This document shows positions 40,684 through 50,423 of a stretch of 64,000 nucleotides of DNA, in pieces. Position 1 is the first letter of the stretch, and each line of letters opens with the position of its first letter. Source of the DNA: Pseudomonadota bacterium (lineage in GTDB: Bacteria > Pseudomonadota > Alphaproteobacteria > Rhizobiales > MH13); the NCBI GenBank assembly GCA_039024915.1, contig JBCCPK010000006.1, positions 186,001 to 250,000 on the forward strand. The letters run 5' to 3'. The notes under the pieces were generated by a model. That model was not told the DNA's origin. It ran no database searches and saw only the letters and a program-made list of their open reading frames with translations. Position numbers and translations under genes: made by a program.

Positions 40684-41550
40684 TTAGGCCGCTTCGGTGG
40701 CGAAAGCTTTCGCCTGTTTGATCCAGCCGTCGCGCTCAATGCGACCCTTGAAACGGAGATAATCGTCGACCCATGCGATCTCCGCCTTTTTCCACGATGC
40801 GATCTGATCGAAATGGTAGATGCCAAGATCGTTGAGAACCGTTTCCAACTTCGGCCCGACGCCGGAAATTCTTTTAAGATCATCGGCGCCACCCGACCGC
40901 GGAGCGTCTAGACCAGACGGACGATCATTGAGCTTGGTCGCCGCCTTCTTCGGTTGCGCACCTTTGGTAGCAGCCTTCGCGCTGGCGGCTTTGACCGGGG
41001 CTACCTTGGCGGCGGTCGACTTTGTAGACGTTGCCTTGGCAACCGCTGACTTAGCAACCGCTGACTTGGCAGCCGCTGTTTTGGCAGCCGTTGTCTTTGC
41101 GGCTGATGGCTTTCCAGCTGATGTCTTTGTGGCTGCAGATTTGGCGACAGGTGCGGTTTTGCCAACGGGCTTCTTGGTTGTTGGTGCCTTCGATACCGAC
41201 GCTTTAGCAGCGGGTGTCTTTGGGGTCGGTGTTTTTGCCGTTGCAGATTTCGCTGCGGTGTTCGCCGGAGCTTTCTTGGTGACTTTGGCGGGTTTGATGG
41301 CGTCAGGAGCACTTACCAAAGCGCTGTAAGCCGCCATCGGAGCCGTTGCGGTGCTCATCCAGAGGCCGAGCCAGGTCGCTCCAGCCGTGCTCACCGCCGC
41401 CGCAGACATAAGCGCAGGCGCGCTGAAGGTGCTCAGCCAGATCGGCGGAGTCCCATCGGTTAGGCTCGGCACCGTATCGGTCATCAGCGACCAAGGGGTG
41501 ACGTTTGTTTCGGACGAAGACGTCCAGTTTTTGATCCAGGCATCCATCAT
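40684..41550 (-). CDS. Lys/Ala-rich protein sharing the NuoE C-terminal domain
   Basis: 288 residues in three parts. Residues 1-80: a Trp-containing start, then a hydrophobic, Ala/Ser-rich stretch (about 38-80) that could associate with a membrane. Residues 84-208: a histone-H1-like region of Lys, Ala, Pro, Thr and Ser (AAKTAAAKSAVAKSAVAKA and the like). Residues 220-283: a compact helical domain DDLKRISGVGPKLETVLNDLG...HFDQIASW, helix-hairpin-helix-like, nearly matching the C-terminal domain of NuoE in this operon. It lies between nuoF and the DUF3291 gene. Some Hyphomicrobiales carry a hypothetical gene at this place. I infer a complex I accessory or assembly role through the shared domain. 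Confidence 0.8.
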   Translation of the reverse strand: MMDAWIKNWTSSSETNVTPWSLMTDTVPSLTDGTPPIWLSTFSAPALMSAAAVSTAGATWLGLWMSTATAPMAAYSALVSAPDAIKPAKVTKKAPANTAAKSATAKTPTPKTPAAKASVSKAPTTKKPVGKTAPVAKSAATKTSAGKPSAAKTTAAKTAAAKSAVAKSAVAKATSTKSTAAKVAPVKAASAKAATKGAQPKKAATKLNDRPSGLDAPRSGGADDLKRISGVGPKLETVLNDLGIYHFDQIASWKKAEIAWVDDYLRFKGRIERDGWIKQAKAFATEAA

Positions 41551-41610
41551 GATGCATCCTTTCTCATTGCAAATCGTTGTGAACCATCGCCGGTTGCCGG
41601 CGTTGGGCCT

Positions 41611-42924
41611 CTACTCCGCTGCAATAAGCGTTTCCTCGAGTTTCTCGCCATTACCGGCGTTATGGGTGTAGCTGTCGATCCGCGCCTCAATCTCAGGGCG
41701 GAAATGGCGAATAAGCCCCTGAACCGGCCAAGCCGCCGCATCACCGAGGGCACAGATGGTGTGCCCCTCAACCTGATAGGTCACATCGAGCAGCATGTCG
41801 ATTTCGCGCTTTTGCGCTTCGCCGCGCGCCATCCGTTCCAGCACCCGCCACATCCAGCCAGTACCTTCGCGACACGGGGTACACTGCCCACAGCTCTCGT
41901 GCTTATAAAAATAGGAGATGCGCGCAATCGCGCGAATGATATCGGTCGACTTGTCCATGACAATGACCGCCGCGGTCCCCAGACCAGACTTCAGTTCGCG
42001 CAGGCTGTCAAAGTCCATCGGACAATCAACGATCTGATCAGCCGGCACACACGGTACCGATGATCCACCTGGTATGACAGCCAGAAGATTGTCCCAGCCG
42101 CCGCGCATGCCACCGCAATGTTTGTCGATCAGCTCGCGGAAGGGAACAGACATCTCTTCCTCGAATGTCGCCGGTTGGTTCACGTGGCCGGACACGCAAA
42201 ACAGTTTTGTGCCGGTGTTGTTGGGCTTGCCGAAGCCCGCAAACCAAGCGCCGCCGCGCCTGAGGATCGTGGGTGCGACAGCGATCGATTCGACGTTGTT
42301 TACCGTTGTCGGGCAACCGTAGAGGCCAACATTGGCCGGGAATGGCGGTTTGAGACGCGGCTGCCCCTTCTTGCCTTCGAGGCTTTCAAGAAGCGCCGTT
42401 TCTTCGCCACAGATGTAGGCGCCCGCGCCGTGGTGGACGTAGATATCGAAATCCCAACCGTTTTTGTTGTTCTTGCCGATCAGCCCCGCGTCATAGGCTT
42501 GATCGATAGCCGCTTCGAGCCTCTCGCGCTCGCGGATATATTCGCCCCGAATGTAGATATAGCAGGTGTGCGCCTGCATCGCGAAGCTGGCAATCAGGCA
42601 GCCTTCGATCAGCGTGTGCGGATCGTGGCGCATGATCTCCCGGTCCTTACAGGTCCCGGGCTCGGATTCGTCGGCATTCACGACAAGATAGTGCGGCCGC
42701 TCGCCAACCTCTTTTGGCATGAACGACCATTTCAAGCCGGTCGGAAAACCAGCGCCACCACGACCGCGCAGACCAGATGCCTTCATCTCGTCGATGATCC
42801 AATCACGCCCTTTCTCGAGGATGGCGTTCGTGCCGTCCCAATGGCCGCGCTTAATCGCGCCCTTAAGCCCCCAATCATGCAGGCCATAGATGTTGGTGAA
42901 GATGCGGTCTTTATCCTCAAGCAT
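41611..42924 (-). CDS. nuoF: NADH-quinone oxidoreductase subunit F
   Basis: NADH-binding flavoprotein of complex I, holding FMN and cluster N3. 437 residues with the NAD/FMN loop [16 protein letters not shown], the FMN region [14 protein letters not shown], and the N3 ligands [15 protein letters not shown] plus a later Cys in [16 protein letters not shown]. Starts 6 bases after nuoE ends. Confidence 0.97.
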   Translation of the reverse strand: MLEDKDRIFTNIYGLHDWGLKGAIKRGHWDGTNAILEKGRDWIIDEMKASGLRGRGGAGFPTGLKWSFMPKEVGERPHYLVVNADESEPGTCKDREIMRHDPHTLIEGCLIASFAMQAHTCYIYIRGEYIRERERLEAAIDQAYDAGLIGKNNKNGWDFDIYVHHGAGAYICGEETALLESLEGKKGQPRLKPPFPANVGLYGCPTTVNNVESIAVAPTILRRGGAWFAGFGKPNNTGTKLFCVSGHVNQPATFEEEMSVPFRELIDKHCGGMRGGWDNLLAVIPGGSSVPCVPADQIVDCPMDFDSLRELKSGLGTAAVIVMDKSTDIIRAIARISYFYKHESCGQCTPCREGTGWMWRVLERMARGEAQKREIDMLLDVTYQVEGHTICALGDAAAWPVQGLIRHFRPEIEARIDSYTHNAGNGEKLEETLIAAE

Positions 42925-42930
42925 AGAGGC

Positions 42931-44019
42931 TTACCCTTTCTCCTCATCCGCTGCGCTCTCAACAAGCGCCTTTGCCTGCTCGATCCAGTCCTCACGCTGG
43001 ATGCGGCCCGAAAAGCTCAGGTGCGAATTGACCCAGTTGGTCTGTTCATCACCCCACGCTGCGATCTGATCAAAATGCCAGATGCCAAGACCGTTGAGCT
43101 TGCCCTCAAGCACCTTGCCTATGCCCTTAATCCGCTTGAGGTCGTCCGCCTTGCCATCGCGCGCGGCGTCCAGCGCCACGGGTTGGCTGGAAGCAGCCTT
43201 TTCGCTTGCCGAGGGACCGGAAACAGGGGCCGCTGTTGCGGCTTTGGCTGGCGCCGCTTTCTTTTTTGCCTTGTTGGCCGGTGTTTTCGGCGTCACCGCG
43301 CCAGCGGGCATGCCACCTTCCCCGTTTATGGAGAACCCGGCCACAGAGCCAATCGTTGCCGGCGCACCGTCGACGACGTGCGGAACGGGTTTGCCGCCCG
43401 CTTCGCCGCCATCGAGATCCAAGAGCGTAGTCAGACCGCCTTCGGGAACCGAGAAATGCCGACCATTCTGCGGACCTGGTGTCACCGGATTGCCGGCGGC
43501 AATATCGTCGATCAGTTGTTCCAGCTTGTCTGGGGTCAGGTCTTCGTAGGTATCCTTGAAAATCTGGAGCATGGGCGCGTTTACGCAGGCACCCAGGCAC
43601 TCCATCTCTTCCCACGAAAAATCGCCATCGTCAGACAGCTCGAATGGCTCATGGGCAATCTTGCGGCGGCAAACATCCTTCAACTCATTTGCACCCCGCA
43701 GCATACACGGCGTCGTGCCGCACACCTGGATATGCGCTTTCTTGCCTACGGGTTTGAGCTGAAACATCGTGTAGAAGGTGGCAACTTCGAGCACGCGGAT
43801 AAACGGCATATCCAGCATCTCGGCCACTTTGCGAACAGCCGGCTCTGGAAGCCAGCCTTCATGCTGCTCCTGCGCCCGCCAAAGCAGGGGAATGACCGCA
43901 GACGCTTGGCGCCCCTCGGGATATTTTGCGATCTGCTTTTCGGCCCACATGGCATTATCCGGTGTGAAACCGAACTCAGCTGGTTGAACCTCAGCGGGAG
44001 CTAATCTTCGAACGGCCAT
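42931..44019 (-). CDS. nuoE: NADH-quinone oxidoreductase subunit E with C-terminal extension
   Basis: Thioredoxin-like subunit holding cluster N1a. 362 residues, about twice the basic length. Residues 1-175 form the NuoE domain with ligands C100, C105, C141 and C145 ([22 protein letters not shown]). Residues about 243-285 are an Ala/Lys/Pro-rich linker. Residues 291-352 form a helical domain [27 protein letters not shown]-type, closely similar to the end of the protein at 40684-41550. Long NuoE forms with such a tail occur in alphaproteobacteria. It follows the FkbM-type gene by 7 bases. Confidence 0.95.
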   Translation of the reverse strand: MAVRRLAPAEVQPAEFGFTPDNAMWAEKQIAKYPEGRQASAVIPLLWRAQEQHEGWLPEPAVRKVAEMLDMPFIRVLEVATFYTMFQLKPVGKKAHIQVCGTTPCMLRGANELKDVCRRKIAHEPFELSDDGDFSWEEMECLGACVNAPMLQIFKDTYEDLTPDKLEQLIDDIAAGNPVTPGPQNGRHFSVPEGGLTTLLDLDGGEAGGKPVPHVVDGAPATIGSVAGFSINGEGGMPAGAVTPKTPANKAKKKAAPAKAATAAPVSGPSASEKAASSQPVALDAARDGKADDLKRIKGIGKVLEGKLNGLGIWHFDQIAAWGDEQTNWVNSHLSFSGRIQREDWIEQAKALVESAADEEKG

Positions 44020-44026
44020 TGGTCGC

Positions 44027-45040
44027 CTAGCCCTCCGTTCCGGTTCTGATCAGCGGCGTGATGCGATCGATCCATTTTTGGCTCGTCGTCCCAGCCATGT
44101 CGTATCCTTGGCGCTTTGACGTTTTGATGGCGTCGATCTGCTTGAGCTCGGTGATTTCGCGCACCTGGTCGTTGTGAAAAAAGAAGAGCCTCATACCCAA
44201 GGTGTTCATCGCAAAGTCTGAAACCTCGTGGGTGGGGTCTGAGCCGTGTTCCTCAAACAAAACGACGGTATCGGAGTCGATCAATTGTTGCGCGCCCTCC
44301 AGAGCTTCAATCTCAACCCCTTCCACGTCCAGCTTCACGACAAACGTCACGAACCCTTCGAAATCATCAAGCGCTGCCACATCATTGAGGCTGATGGTCT
44401 CGCAGTCGAGAATGGGCTTGCTGGTTTCGTCCGGCGCGACGGTTGAGCGGGCTTCATGCTTTTCGCCGTAGATTTTCACGTGCTCGCCGCTAACCTTGCC
44501 AATCGCCTTGTTCATGATCCGGAAGCGGTTGCCGTTGAGCGCCTGGTTAGCCTCCAGGATGCCGAACGTATCGCTCGCCGCTTCGATCGCCACAGACGGT
44601 TTATGACCGGCTGCGTTGCCGGTGACCCGGACCGACCAGATGCCATAGTTGGCGCCGCAGTCGAGGAACGCATAGGGAACCTCACGCATCATCCGCACAA
44701 ACGTGTTGATCTCCTGGTGTTCGTCCTGCTGTGGGCGCACAAGGGAGCCCCAATAGGGATCGCAATAGGGAACCCGAAGCAGCGCATCGTCATCGAGGCG
44801 CATGAGCACCATTTTCTTGCTGGGCAGCACAATACGAACGAGCTTGGCAATCTTAGAAAACCCAAGGTTCTCCAAGGGCACAAGCAGGGACGCCGCAATC
44901 CGCAAACCCAACAAGGCAAGACGCTCGTGTGGTGCTGCGCCCGTAACCGCGCCCGTACGGTAGTCGACCACAATATCACCGCTGATATCCGGCGCTGTTA
45001 TCGCTTCACTGACAGCAGCAGATGACGCTGATACGCTCAT
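44027..45040 (-). CDS. FkbM family methyltransferase embedded in the nuo operon
   Basis: SAM-dependent methyltransferase of 337 residues. The SAM loop [13 protein letters not shown] is at 125-137, an acidic motif AIEA at 151-154, and the FkbM hallmark [17 protein letters not shown] at 235-251. An N-terminal region of about 90 residues precedes the domain. The start [12 protein letters not shown] at 45040 overlaps the nuoD stop by 4 bases (ATGA), and the stop is 7 bases before nuoE, so it is translationally embedded in complex I expression. FkbM enzymes usually O-methylate polyketides, glycans or other small molecules. The target here is unknown; a complex I subunit or a quinone-related compound is a possibility from context only. 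Confidence 0.9.
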   Translation of the reverse strand: MSVSASSAAVSEAITAPDISGDIVVDYRTGAVTGAAPHERLALLGLRIAASLLVPLENLGFSKIAKLVRIVLPSKKMVLMRLDDDALLRVPYCDPYWGSLVRPQQDEHQEINTFVRMMREVPYAFLDCGANYGIWSVRVTGNAAGHKPSVAIEAASDTFGILEANQALNGNRFRIMNKAIGKVSGEHVKIYGEKHEARSTVAPDETSKPILDCETISLNDVAALDDFEGFVTFVVKLDVEGVEIEALEGAQQLIDSDTVVLFEEHGSDPTHEVSDFAMNTLGMRLFFFHNDQVREITELKQIDAIKTSKRQGYDMAGTTSQKWIDRITPLIRTGTEG

Positions 45041-46251
45041 CGGTCGACCTCGCCGAAAACAATATCGAGTGACCCCAGGATTGCAGACACGTCGGCCAGC
45101 TGGTGACCGCGGCAAATGTGATCCATCGCCTGCAGGTGGGCAAAGCCTGGAGCGCGGATCTTGCAGCGGTAGGGTTTGTTGGATCCATCAGCGACCAAAT
45201 AGACCCCAAATTCGCCCTTGGGCGCTTCCACGGCAGCGTAAATCTCGCCCTCCGGAACATGGTAGCCTTCGGTGTGAAGCTTGAAGTGGTGGATCAAGGC
45301 CTCCATCGAGCGCTTCATCTCACCGCGCTTGGGCGGCACAACCTTATTGTCGGTGAACGCGACAGGCCCTTTCCCTTCGGGCTCATTCAGCTTGGCTATG
45401 GCCTGCTTCATGATGGAAACCGATTGGCGCATCTCCTCCATGCGGATCAGATACCGGTCGTAGCAATCACAGTTCTTGCCAATGGGAACGTCGAACTCGA
45501 ATTCCTCGTAGCATTCGTAGGGCTGGGACTTGCGCAAATCCCATGCAGCTCCCGAACCGCGAACCATGACGCCGGAGAAGCCCCACGCCCAGCACTCGTC
45601 AAGCGGCACGACACCAATATCGACATTGCGCTGCTTGAAAATACGGTTGCCAGTCAGAAGCTGATCAATGTCGTCGACGATCTCAAGGAACGGATCGCAC
45701 CACGCTTCGATATCATCGATGAGGTCCTGCGGCAGGTCCTGGTGCACACCGCCGGGCCGGAAATAGGCCGCATGCATGCGGGCACCACAGGCCCGCTCGT
45801 AGAACACCATTAGCTTTTCACGCTCTTCAAAGCCCCAAAGCGGCGGCGTCAGCGCGCCGACGTCGAGCGCCTGTGTGGTGATGTTCAGGAGGTGCGACAG
45901 AATTCGACCAATCTCTGAATAAAGCACCCTGATCAATTGCCCGCGCCGCGGCACCTCGATGCCCAACATGCGCTCGACGGCCAGAGCAAATGCATGCTCC
46001 TGGTTCATCGGCGCGACGTAATCAAGGCGATCGAAATACGGGACGGCTTGCAGGTAGGTCTTGTGTTCGATCAACTTCTCGGTGCCGCGATGCAGCAGGC
46101 CAATATGCGGATCAACGCGATCCACAATCTCGCCGTCGAGTTCAAGCACCAAACGCAAAACGCCATGGGCGGCAGGGTGTTGCGGGCCGAAGTTAATGTT
46201 AAACTGACGGACCTGGGTCTCACCCGTCGTGTTGGTTGGCATCACGTTCAT
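45037..46251 (-). CDS. nuoD: NADH-quinone oxidoreductase subunit D
   Basis: 49-kDa-type subunit lining the quinone site together with NuoB, related to the large subunit of NiFe hydrogenases. 404 residues with [15 protein letters not shown] at the N-terminus (conserved His of the quinone pocket), HRGTEKLIE, and the C-terminal [15 protein letters not shown]. NuoC and NuoD are separate genes here, 3 bases apart, unlike the E. coli fusion. The stop overlaps the FkbM-type gene. Confidence 0.97.
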   Translation of the reverse strand: MNVMPTNTTGETQVRQFNINFGPQHPAAHGVLRLVLELDGEIVDRVDPHIGLLHRGTEKLIEHKTYLQAVPYFDRLDYVAPMNQEHAFALAVERMLGIEVPRRGQLIRVLYSEIGRILSHLLNITTQALDVGALTPPLWGFEEREKLMVFYERACGARMHAAYFRPGGVHQDLPQDLIDDIEAWCDPFLEIVDDIDQLLTGNRIFKQRNVDIGVVPLDECWAWGFSGVMVRGSGAAWDLRKSQPYECYEEFEFDVPIGKNCDCYDRYLIRMEEMRQSVSIMKQAIAKLNEPEGKGPVAFTDNKVVPPKRGEMKRSMEALIHHFKLHTEGYHVPEGEIYAAVEAPKGEFGVYLVADGSNKPYRCKIRAPGFAHLQAMDHICRGHQLADVSAILGSLDIVFGEVDR

Positions 46252-46254
46252 CGA

Positions 46255-46890
46255 TCAGCCAGCCTTCTCGTCTGTCGCTTTTTCATCGCCGGGGATGACA
46301 TAATCGGTGCCCTCCCAAGGTGATACGAAATCAAAGTCGCGGAACTCCTGGTTGAGGCGGACCGGCTCGTAAAGAACGCGCTTTTGTTCATCGTCGTAGC
46401 GAACCTCGACGAAGCCCGTAAGCGGGAAGTCTTTGCGCAACGGATAACCATCAAACCCATAATCGGTCAGCAAGCGGCGCAGATCCGGGTGTCCGGAAAA
46501 CAGAATGCCGTACATGTCGTAAGCTTCCCGCTCGAACCAGTCGGCACCGGGAAACAACTCTGTCAGCGAGGGCACGGGTGTCCGGTCACAGGTCTGGACC
46601 GTCAGCCGAAGCCGCGCGTTCTGTGTTGGCGACAGGAAATGGTAGACCACGTCAAAGCGGCGTTCGCGCGCCGGGTGGTCGACACCGCAAATGTCAATAA
46701 TGTTGACAAAGCCCAGCTGAGGGTCATCCCGAACCGTGCGGACTGCCGATAAGAGATCTCCCAGCCCCAGCGCGATCGAAACATGGCCATGGTCGACGCG
46801 CATATCCTCGCGTTCAACGCCCAGCCTATTTGCCAGCATATCTGCCAACTCGTCGAGCGTTTCATCCTGCGGGGCGAGCATATCTGCCAT
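46255..46890 (-). CDS. nuoC: NADH-quinone oxidoreductase subunit C
   Basis: 30-kDa-type peripheral subunit without cofactor. 211 residues with the signature [21 protein letters not shown] and the family motif [39 protein letters not shown]. The 125-base gap to nuoB contains no other gene. Directly followed by nuoD. Confidence 0.96.
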   Translation of the reverse strand: MADMLAPQDETLDELADMLANRLGVEREDMRVDHGHVSIALGLGDLLSAVRTVRDDPQLGFVNIIDICGVDHPARERRFDVVYHFLSPTQNARLRLTVQTCDRTPVPSLTELFPGADWFEREAYDMYGILFSGHPDLRRLLTDYGFDGYPLRKDFPLTGFVEVRYDDEQKRVLYEPVRLNQEFRDFDFVSPWEGTDYVIPGDEKATDEKAG

Positions 46891-47015
46891 TATCGATACC
46901 CACTGTTTGCCTTGGTCTTGCCGATAGATTCGTATTTGCCCGTATGCATCTTTCAGAACTCTGACGTCTTCAGCAAGTTATGATGAGGCATGCGCAGCTC
47001 AATCTTCGAACGCGC

Positions 47016-47633
47016 CTACCGTTCGATGGTTCCCGTGCGACGCAGCTTCTTCTGCAAGAGCAAAACGCCGTAGAGCAGTGCTTCGGCCGTTGGCGGGCAA
47101 CCGGGAACGTAAATGTCGACTGGGACGACACGATCACACCCACGCACGACTGAGTACGAGTAGTGATAGTATCCGCCGCCGTTGGCGCACGAGCCCATCG
47201 AGATCACGTAACGAGGCTCAGGCATCTGGTCGTACACCTTGCGCAAGGCAGGAGCCATCTTGTTCGTCAGCGTGCCAGCAACGATCATCACGTCTGACTG
47301 GCGCGGGCTCGCCCGCGGTGCAAAACCAAACCGTTCGGCGTCATAACGCGGCATGGACATCTGCATCATCTCGACAGCGCAGCACGCCAGCCCGAACGTC
47401 ATCCACATCAGCGAACCCTGCCGAGCCCACTGAATGAGCTTGTCGGCGGAGGTAACGAGAAAACCCTTGTCCGCCAGTTCATCGTTGACGCCAGTGAAGA
47501 ATGGGTCGTCCCAGCCGACAGGTTTGCCAGAAGGGTCGGTGGCACCGACAGGTGCTGGGGCAATCGCGGGCTCAGCCTGGGCATAAAGCGGCGAAGGGCG
47601 TAGCGGCTTGCCGCTCGGGTCGATCAATCCCAT
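47016..47633 (-). CDS. nuoB: NADH-quinone oxidoreductase subunit B
   Basis: Holds cluster N2, the last carrier before quinone. 205 residues; ligands in [21 protein letters not shown] and [12 protein letters not shown]. The start [13 protein letters not shown] overlaps nuoA by 10 bases. The N-terminal extension of about 45 residues contains the word DPSGKP twice (about residues 5-10 and 33-38), a small internal duplication before the conserved fold. Confidence 0.96.
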   Translation of the reverse strand: MGLIDPSGKPLRPSPLYAQAEPAIAPAPVGATDPSGKPVGWDDPFFTGVNDELADKGFLVTSADKLIQWARQGSLMWMTFGLACCAVEMMQMSMPRYDAERFGFAPRASPRQSDVMIVAGTLTNKMAPALRKVYDQMPEPRYVISMGSCANGGGYYHYSYSVVRGCDRVVPVDIYVPGCPPTAEALLYGVLLLQKKLRRTGTIER

Positions 47634-47989
47634 TCGAGGGCCCCTTTCTTCCACTCATAGATGAAGCCGATGGTCAGCACCCCAAGGAAGATCATCATCG
47701 ACCAGAAGCCGAAAAGACCCAGATCGCCGAAGGTCGCAGCCCATGGGAACAGGAACGCAACTTCGAGATCGAAAATGATAAAAAGAATGGCTACGAGATA
47801 GAACCGGATATCGAACTTCATCCGTGCGTCGTCGAACGCGTTGAAGCCGCACTCATAGGCCGATAGCTTCTCCGGGTCAGGATTTTTATAAGCAATGACA
47901 AAAGGCGCGATTAAAAGCGCCAACCCGATGACCAAACATAGGCCAAAGAAGACCAGAATAGGCAGATATTCCGCCAGCAACGCTTCCAC
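47624..47989 (-). CDS. nuoA: NADH-quinone oxidoreductase subunit A
   Basis: Three-helix membrane subunit of the quinone-binding region. 121 residues from a GTG start ([15 protein letters not shown]), chosen because GGAGG lies 6 bases upstream; the frame also opens at a TTG five codons earlier. Conserved [40 protein letters not shown] is split across the family signature with the ubiquinone-chamber loop. First gene of the operon. Confidence 0.95.
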   Translation of the reverse strand: MEALLAEYLPILVFFGLCLVIGLALLIAPFVIAYKNPDPEKLSAYECGFNAFDDARMKFDIRFYLVAILFIIFDLEVAFLFPWAATFGDLGLFGFWSMMIFLGVLTIGFIYEWKKGALEWD

Positions 47990-48082
47990 GCGCCACCTCC
48001 GCAAACTGCTAAATTTTGTATTCCCGATACACGGTGCTTACCGCACTCACATGTAGGGTCAATCCTGCCTTTGGCAAAAGCG

Positions 48083-48114
48083 AAAACGTTTTCACGCGTA
48101 CGCATCAGTACGCG
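48083..48114. promoter_or_regulatory. Palindromic operator-like sites upstream of nuoA
   Basis: Perfect inverted repeat CGCGTAC-N6-GTACGCG at 48095-48114, immediately preceded by the palindrome AAAACGTTTT at 48083-48092. They lie 94-125 bases upstream of the nuoA start in a gene-free region, the right place to bind a regulator of the complex I operon. No regulator family is assigned. Confidence 0.45.
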
Positions 48115-48299
48115 GATATGCTTACGTTTCGTTACCACCATTCGTCCGGGGACCGCATCGGGTCATTTCACCGCAACAGCTTGGCGCGCAAAGGTGTTGA
48201 TGTGAGGAACGGATCCAGACGAATCTCGATCACGCAGAGCAGTCCTGTACACGCACTCCGGCAGCTGTAATCGGGCAACGTATGGATTGAAAATCAAAG

Positions 48300-48376
48300 T
48301 GGCGCGGCTGACGGGGCTCGAACCCGCGACCTCCGGCGTGACAGGCCGGCACTCTAACCAACTGAGCTACAGCCGC
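48300..48376 (-). tRNA. tRNA-Asp (anticodon GTC)
   Basis: 77 bases folding into a full cloverleaf: acceptor GCGGCTG/CAGCCGC, D arm with TAGCTCAGTTGGTTAGAG, anticodon arm CCGGC-CTGTCAC-GCCGG giving GTC, T arm GCGGG-TTCGAGC-CCCGT, discriminator G and an encoded CCA. Confidence 0.95.
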
Positions 48377-48496
48377 GCAAAACGCTGTAAGGCGTTAGAG
48401 ATGCGCCGGGATACGGCAGGGTATAGGCCAAGTCAAGCTGGAATGACCAGTCTGAAACCGCTCTTGCGTCGCTTCCCATCGGTCCAGTTTCAGGCG

Positions 48497-49879
48497 CTAC
48501 TCTTCTCGCTTTTCATCTGCCGCTTCGGCGCGGATGCGCGCCTGCCGCACGCCGAAAAAGACCAGCGCCACGACAGGGATGACCAGCGCCGCCTGTACCC
48601 AGTTTGACGTCAAGCCGAACGGCCCACCGAAGGCACCATCGACGAGGTAAGAGAGTATCCCCAGCATGTAGTAGGTTATCGCAACCACAGACAGGCCTTC
48701 GACCGCCCTCTGCAACCGCAGTTGAGCGTTGGCGCGATCATCGATCGACCGCAGCACCTTGGCATTCTGGTCTTGCAGACTGAGGTCAACGCGTGTGCGC
48801 AGCAGATCAGTCACATACCCGATGCGGCCAGCAATCTGTTCTTGCCGTGCAAGCAACGCCTTGGCGCTACGCATGGCCGGGTCGAGCCGCCGCTTCACAG
48901 CGGTTGAAAGTCGCTGGTAGCCCTCGATCCGCTCTTCGCGCAGGCTGGCAATCCGCTCGTCGACAATGGCCGCATAGGCAAGCGATGCCGCAAAGCGAAA
49001 CTCCGAAGCCGAACCGATCGATTGCAGCTCCGCGGAAACCATGGTCAGTTCGGTTAGGATGGCCGCTTCCTCTTTCGGCTTTGGATCTTGCGTTGCGCGC
49101 TGCGCAATCGCGTTCACCCGGGCCTCAAGTTCCGACACACGCGAGCCCAACTCCTGCATCATTGGCACCGCGAGGTAGGCAAGCAAGCGGTAGCTTTCGA
49201 CTTCGATGACCCGCTGCACATATCTGCCAACGCGATTGGGGCTGGCAGCCTGGCCATCGGTGCGTTTGAGTTCGGCCTGGTAAGCGATCAATCCTTCGGA
49301 TGTGTGGTGAAGCGTCGTACTGAGCCGGATTGCGCCGCCGCTCATGATGACCTGCAACAGGTTTCGCTCGTTGGGATCGAACGCGCCGCTCAACTTGTCG
49401 GTTGCTGGAACGCTGCGTGTTCGCAGGTCATCACCTTCTGGCGCCAGATCGACATTGACACGGGTGCGCGAAAACAGGCTTGCGCCCTGTTGGGCGTTTT
49501 CGTCCCGGTGTTCTTTGGGTGCAAGCTCCGCAACGATAGCGTGAAAGCGCGCTGTCGCGAGCTCCGTCGCATGCTGTTGCTTGTTCGGTGTAATTTGCGT
49601 GAGCGCGATGAACTCGGTGTGCCGCTCCCACTTGATCTGGCTCTCCCCGTCGGTGGCTACCACCTCCCCGTGCGCATCCTTCTCGATCGCAAAATTCTTC
49701 AGGTGCTCGATTGCAGAAAGGATGCGCGCGTGATCCTGGCTCGGGCCGGTTTCACCAACCAAAATGACGGCGTGATCAACGATCGAAGGGAGCGCGACCG
49801 GTAGCGCAGGCCGAGAATGCGTCGCCCGGACGGCAGCCTCAAAGTCCGGATGAAGCGAAACATCTTGGTGAAACGGCAT
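48497..49879 (-). CDS. DUF3422 family membrane-anchored protein
   Basis: 460 residues of unknown function, conserved in proteobacteria. A large cytoplasmic or periplasmic part is followed by coiled-coil-prone segments (about 280-380) and two transmembrane helices near the C-terminus (LSVVAITYYMLGILSYLVDGAF and VQAALVIPVVALVFFGVRQ), ending in a charged tail AEAADEKREE. Family marks include the N-terminal HPDFEAAVRATHSRPALP and ERHTEFIALTQI. The overall design, a soluble domain plus helical linker and paired C-terminal helices, recalls CorA-like topology, but no metal motif (GMN) is present. I chose the ATG with GAGGT 10 bases upstream; a TTG ten codons earlier is possible. Lies alone between two tRNA genes. 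Confidence 0.85.
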   Translation of the reverse strand: MPFHQDVSLHPDFEAAVRATHSRPALPVALPSIVDHAVILVGETGPSQDHARILSAIEHLKNFAIEKDAHGEVVATDGESQIKWERHTEFIALTQITPNKQQHATELATARFHAIVAELAPKEHRDENAQQGASLFSRTRVNVDLAPEGDDLRTRSVPATDKLSGAFDPNERNLLQVIMSGGAIRLSTTLHHTSEGLIAYQAELKRTDGQAASPNRVGRYVQRVIEVESYRLLAYLAVPMMQELGSRVSELEARVNAIAQRATQDPKPKEEAAILTELTMVSAELQSIGSASEFRFAASLAYAAIVDERIASLREERIEGYQRLSTAVKRRLDPAMRSAKALLARQEQIAGRIGYVTDLLRTRVDLSLQDQNAKVLRSIDDRANAQLRLQRAVEGLSVVAITYYMLGILSYLVDGAFGGPFGLTSNWVQAALVIPVVALVFFGVRQARIRAEAADEKREE

Positions 49880-50082
49880 ATAGGCGTCTACCTCATGAAT
49901 GACGGGCAACGCGCATCACACCAACCCTCACCCGACCTGTACGCTTGAAGCATGTTTCCGGATGAGCGCTTTGGCTCTTATCGCTCATCCGTCGGTACCC
50001 GCGCCTGGTTAGGTTAGCAGTCGCATGCAAAGCCCTGTTGTGGTGGTCAGCCATGCCAGTCAAACACGAGCAAATGGACAGA

Positions 50083-50158
50083 TGGTGGGCGGTGAGGGGC
50101 TCGAACCCCCGACCCTCTCGGTGTAAACGAGATGCTCTCCCAGCTGAGCTAACCGCCC
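50083..50158 (-). tRNA. tRNA-Val (anticodon TAC)
   Basis: 76 bases: acceptor GGGCGGT/ACCGCCC, D arm GCTCAGCTGGGAGAGC, anticodon arm CTCG-TTTACAC-CGAG giving TAC, T arm GGGGG-TTCGAGC-CCCTC, encoded ACCA at the 3' end. Confidence 0.95.
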
Positions 50159-50352
50159 ACTGTCCTGGCGACGAACAACGTTCATCGCTACGCTCGTGCT
50201 TAGAAGCGCCAGCGATCAATTGCAACATCAAGATACCTCGCCGCATTGGCAAAGGTTGGTTGCTCGCAACCGCCAAACTGCGCAGCGTGCCGCCTGCAGC
50301 CAAAAGAGGGCAGCCTCACCGCTGACTGCACGCGACAGTGAGGCACAACAGA

Positions 50353-50375
50353 AACGCCCGGCAGTGCCGGGCGTT
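50353..50375 (-). terminator. Intrinsic terminator after hupB
   Basis: Near-perfect hairpin AACGCCCGGCA/TGCCGGGCGTT, 49 bases past the hupB stop, followed on the minus strand by TTCTGTT. Good stem, modest T tract. Confidence 0.65.
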
Positions 50376-50423
50376 GATACATGCTGTTTTGCTCGTCAAG
50401 CTTACGAGAGCTTCGCAAGGTCT

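Noticed and set aside
40927-41301. Repetitive GC-rich stretch that looks like a tandem or CRISPR-like repeat
   Set aside because: It encodes the Lys/Ala-rich linker in one continuous frame; units are irregular and there are no spacers.
48287-48607. Plus-strand frame reading ARLTGLEPATSGVTGRHSNQ
   Set aside because: It is the antisense of tRNA-Asp, a well-known spurious protein sequence produced by translating across this tRNA.
50038-50325. Plus-strand frame reading WAVRGSNPRPSRCKRDALP
   Set aside because: Translation across the antisense of tRNA-Val; no ribosome site and no independent support.
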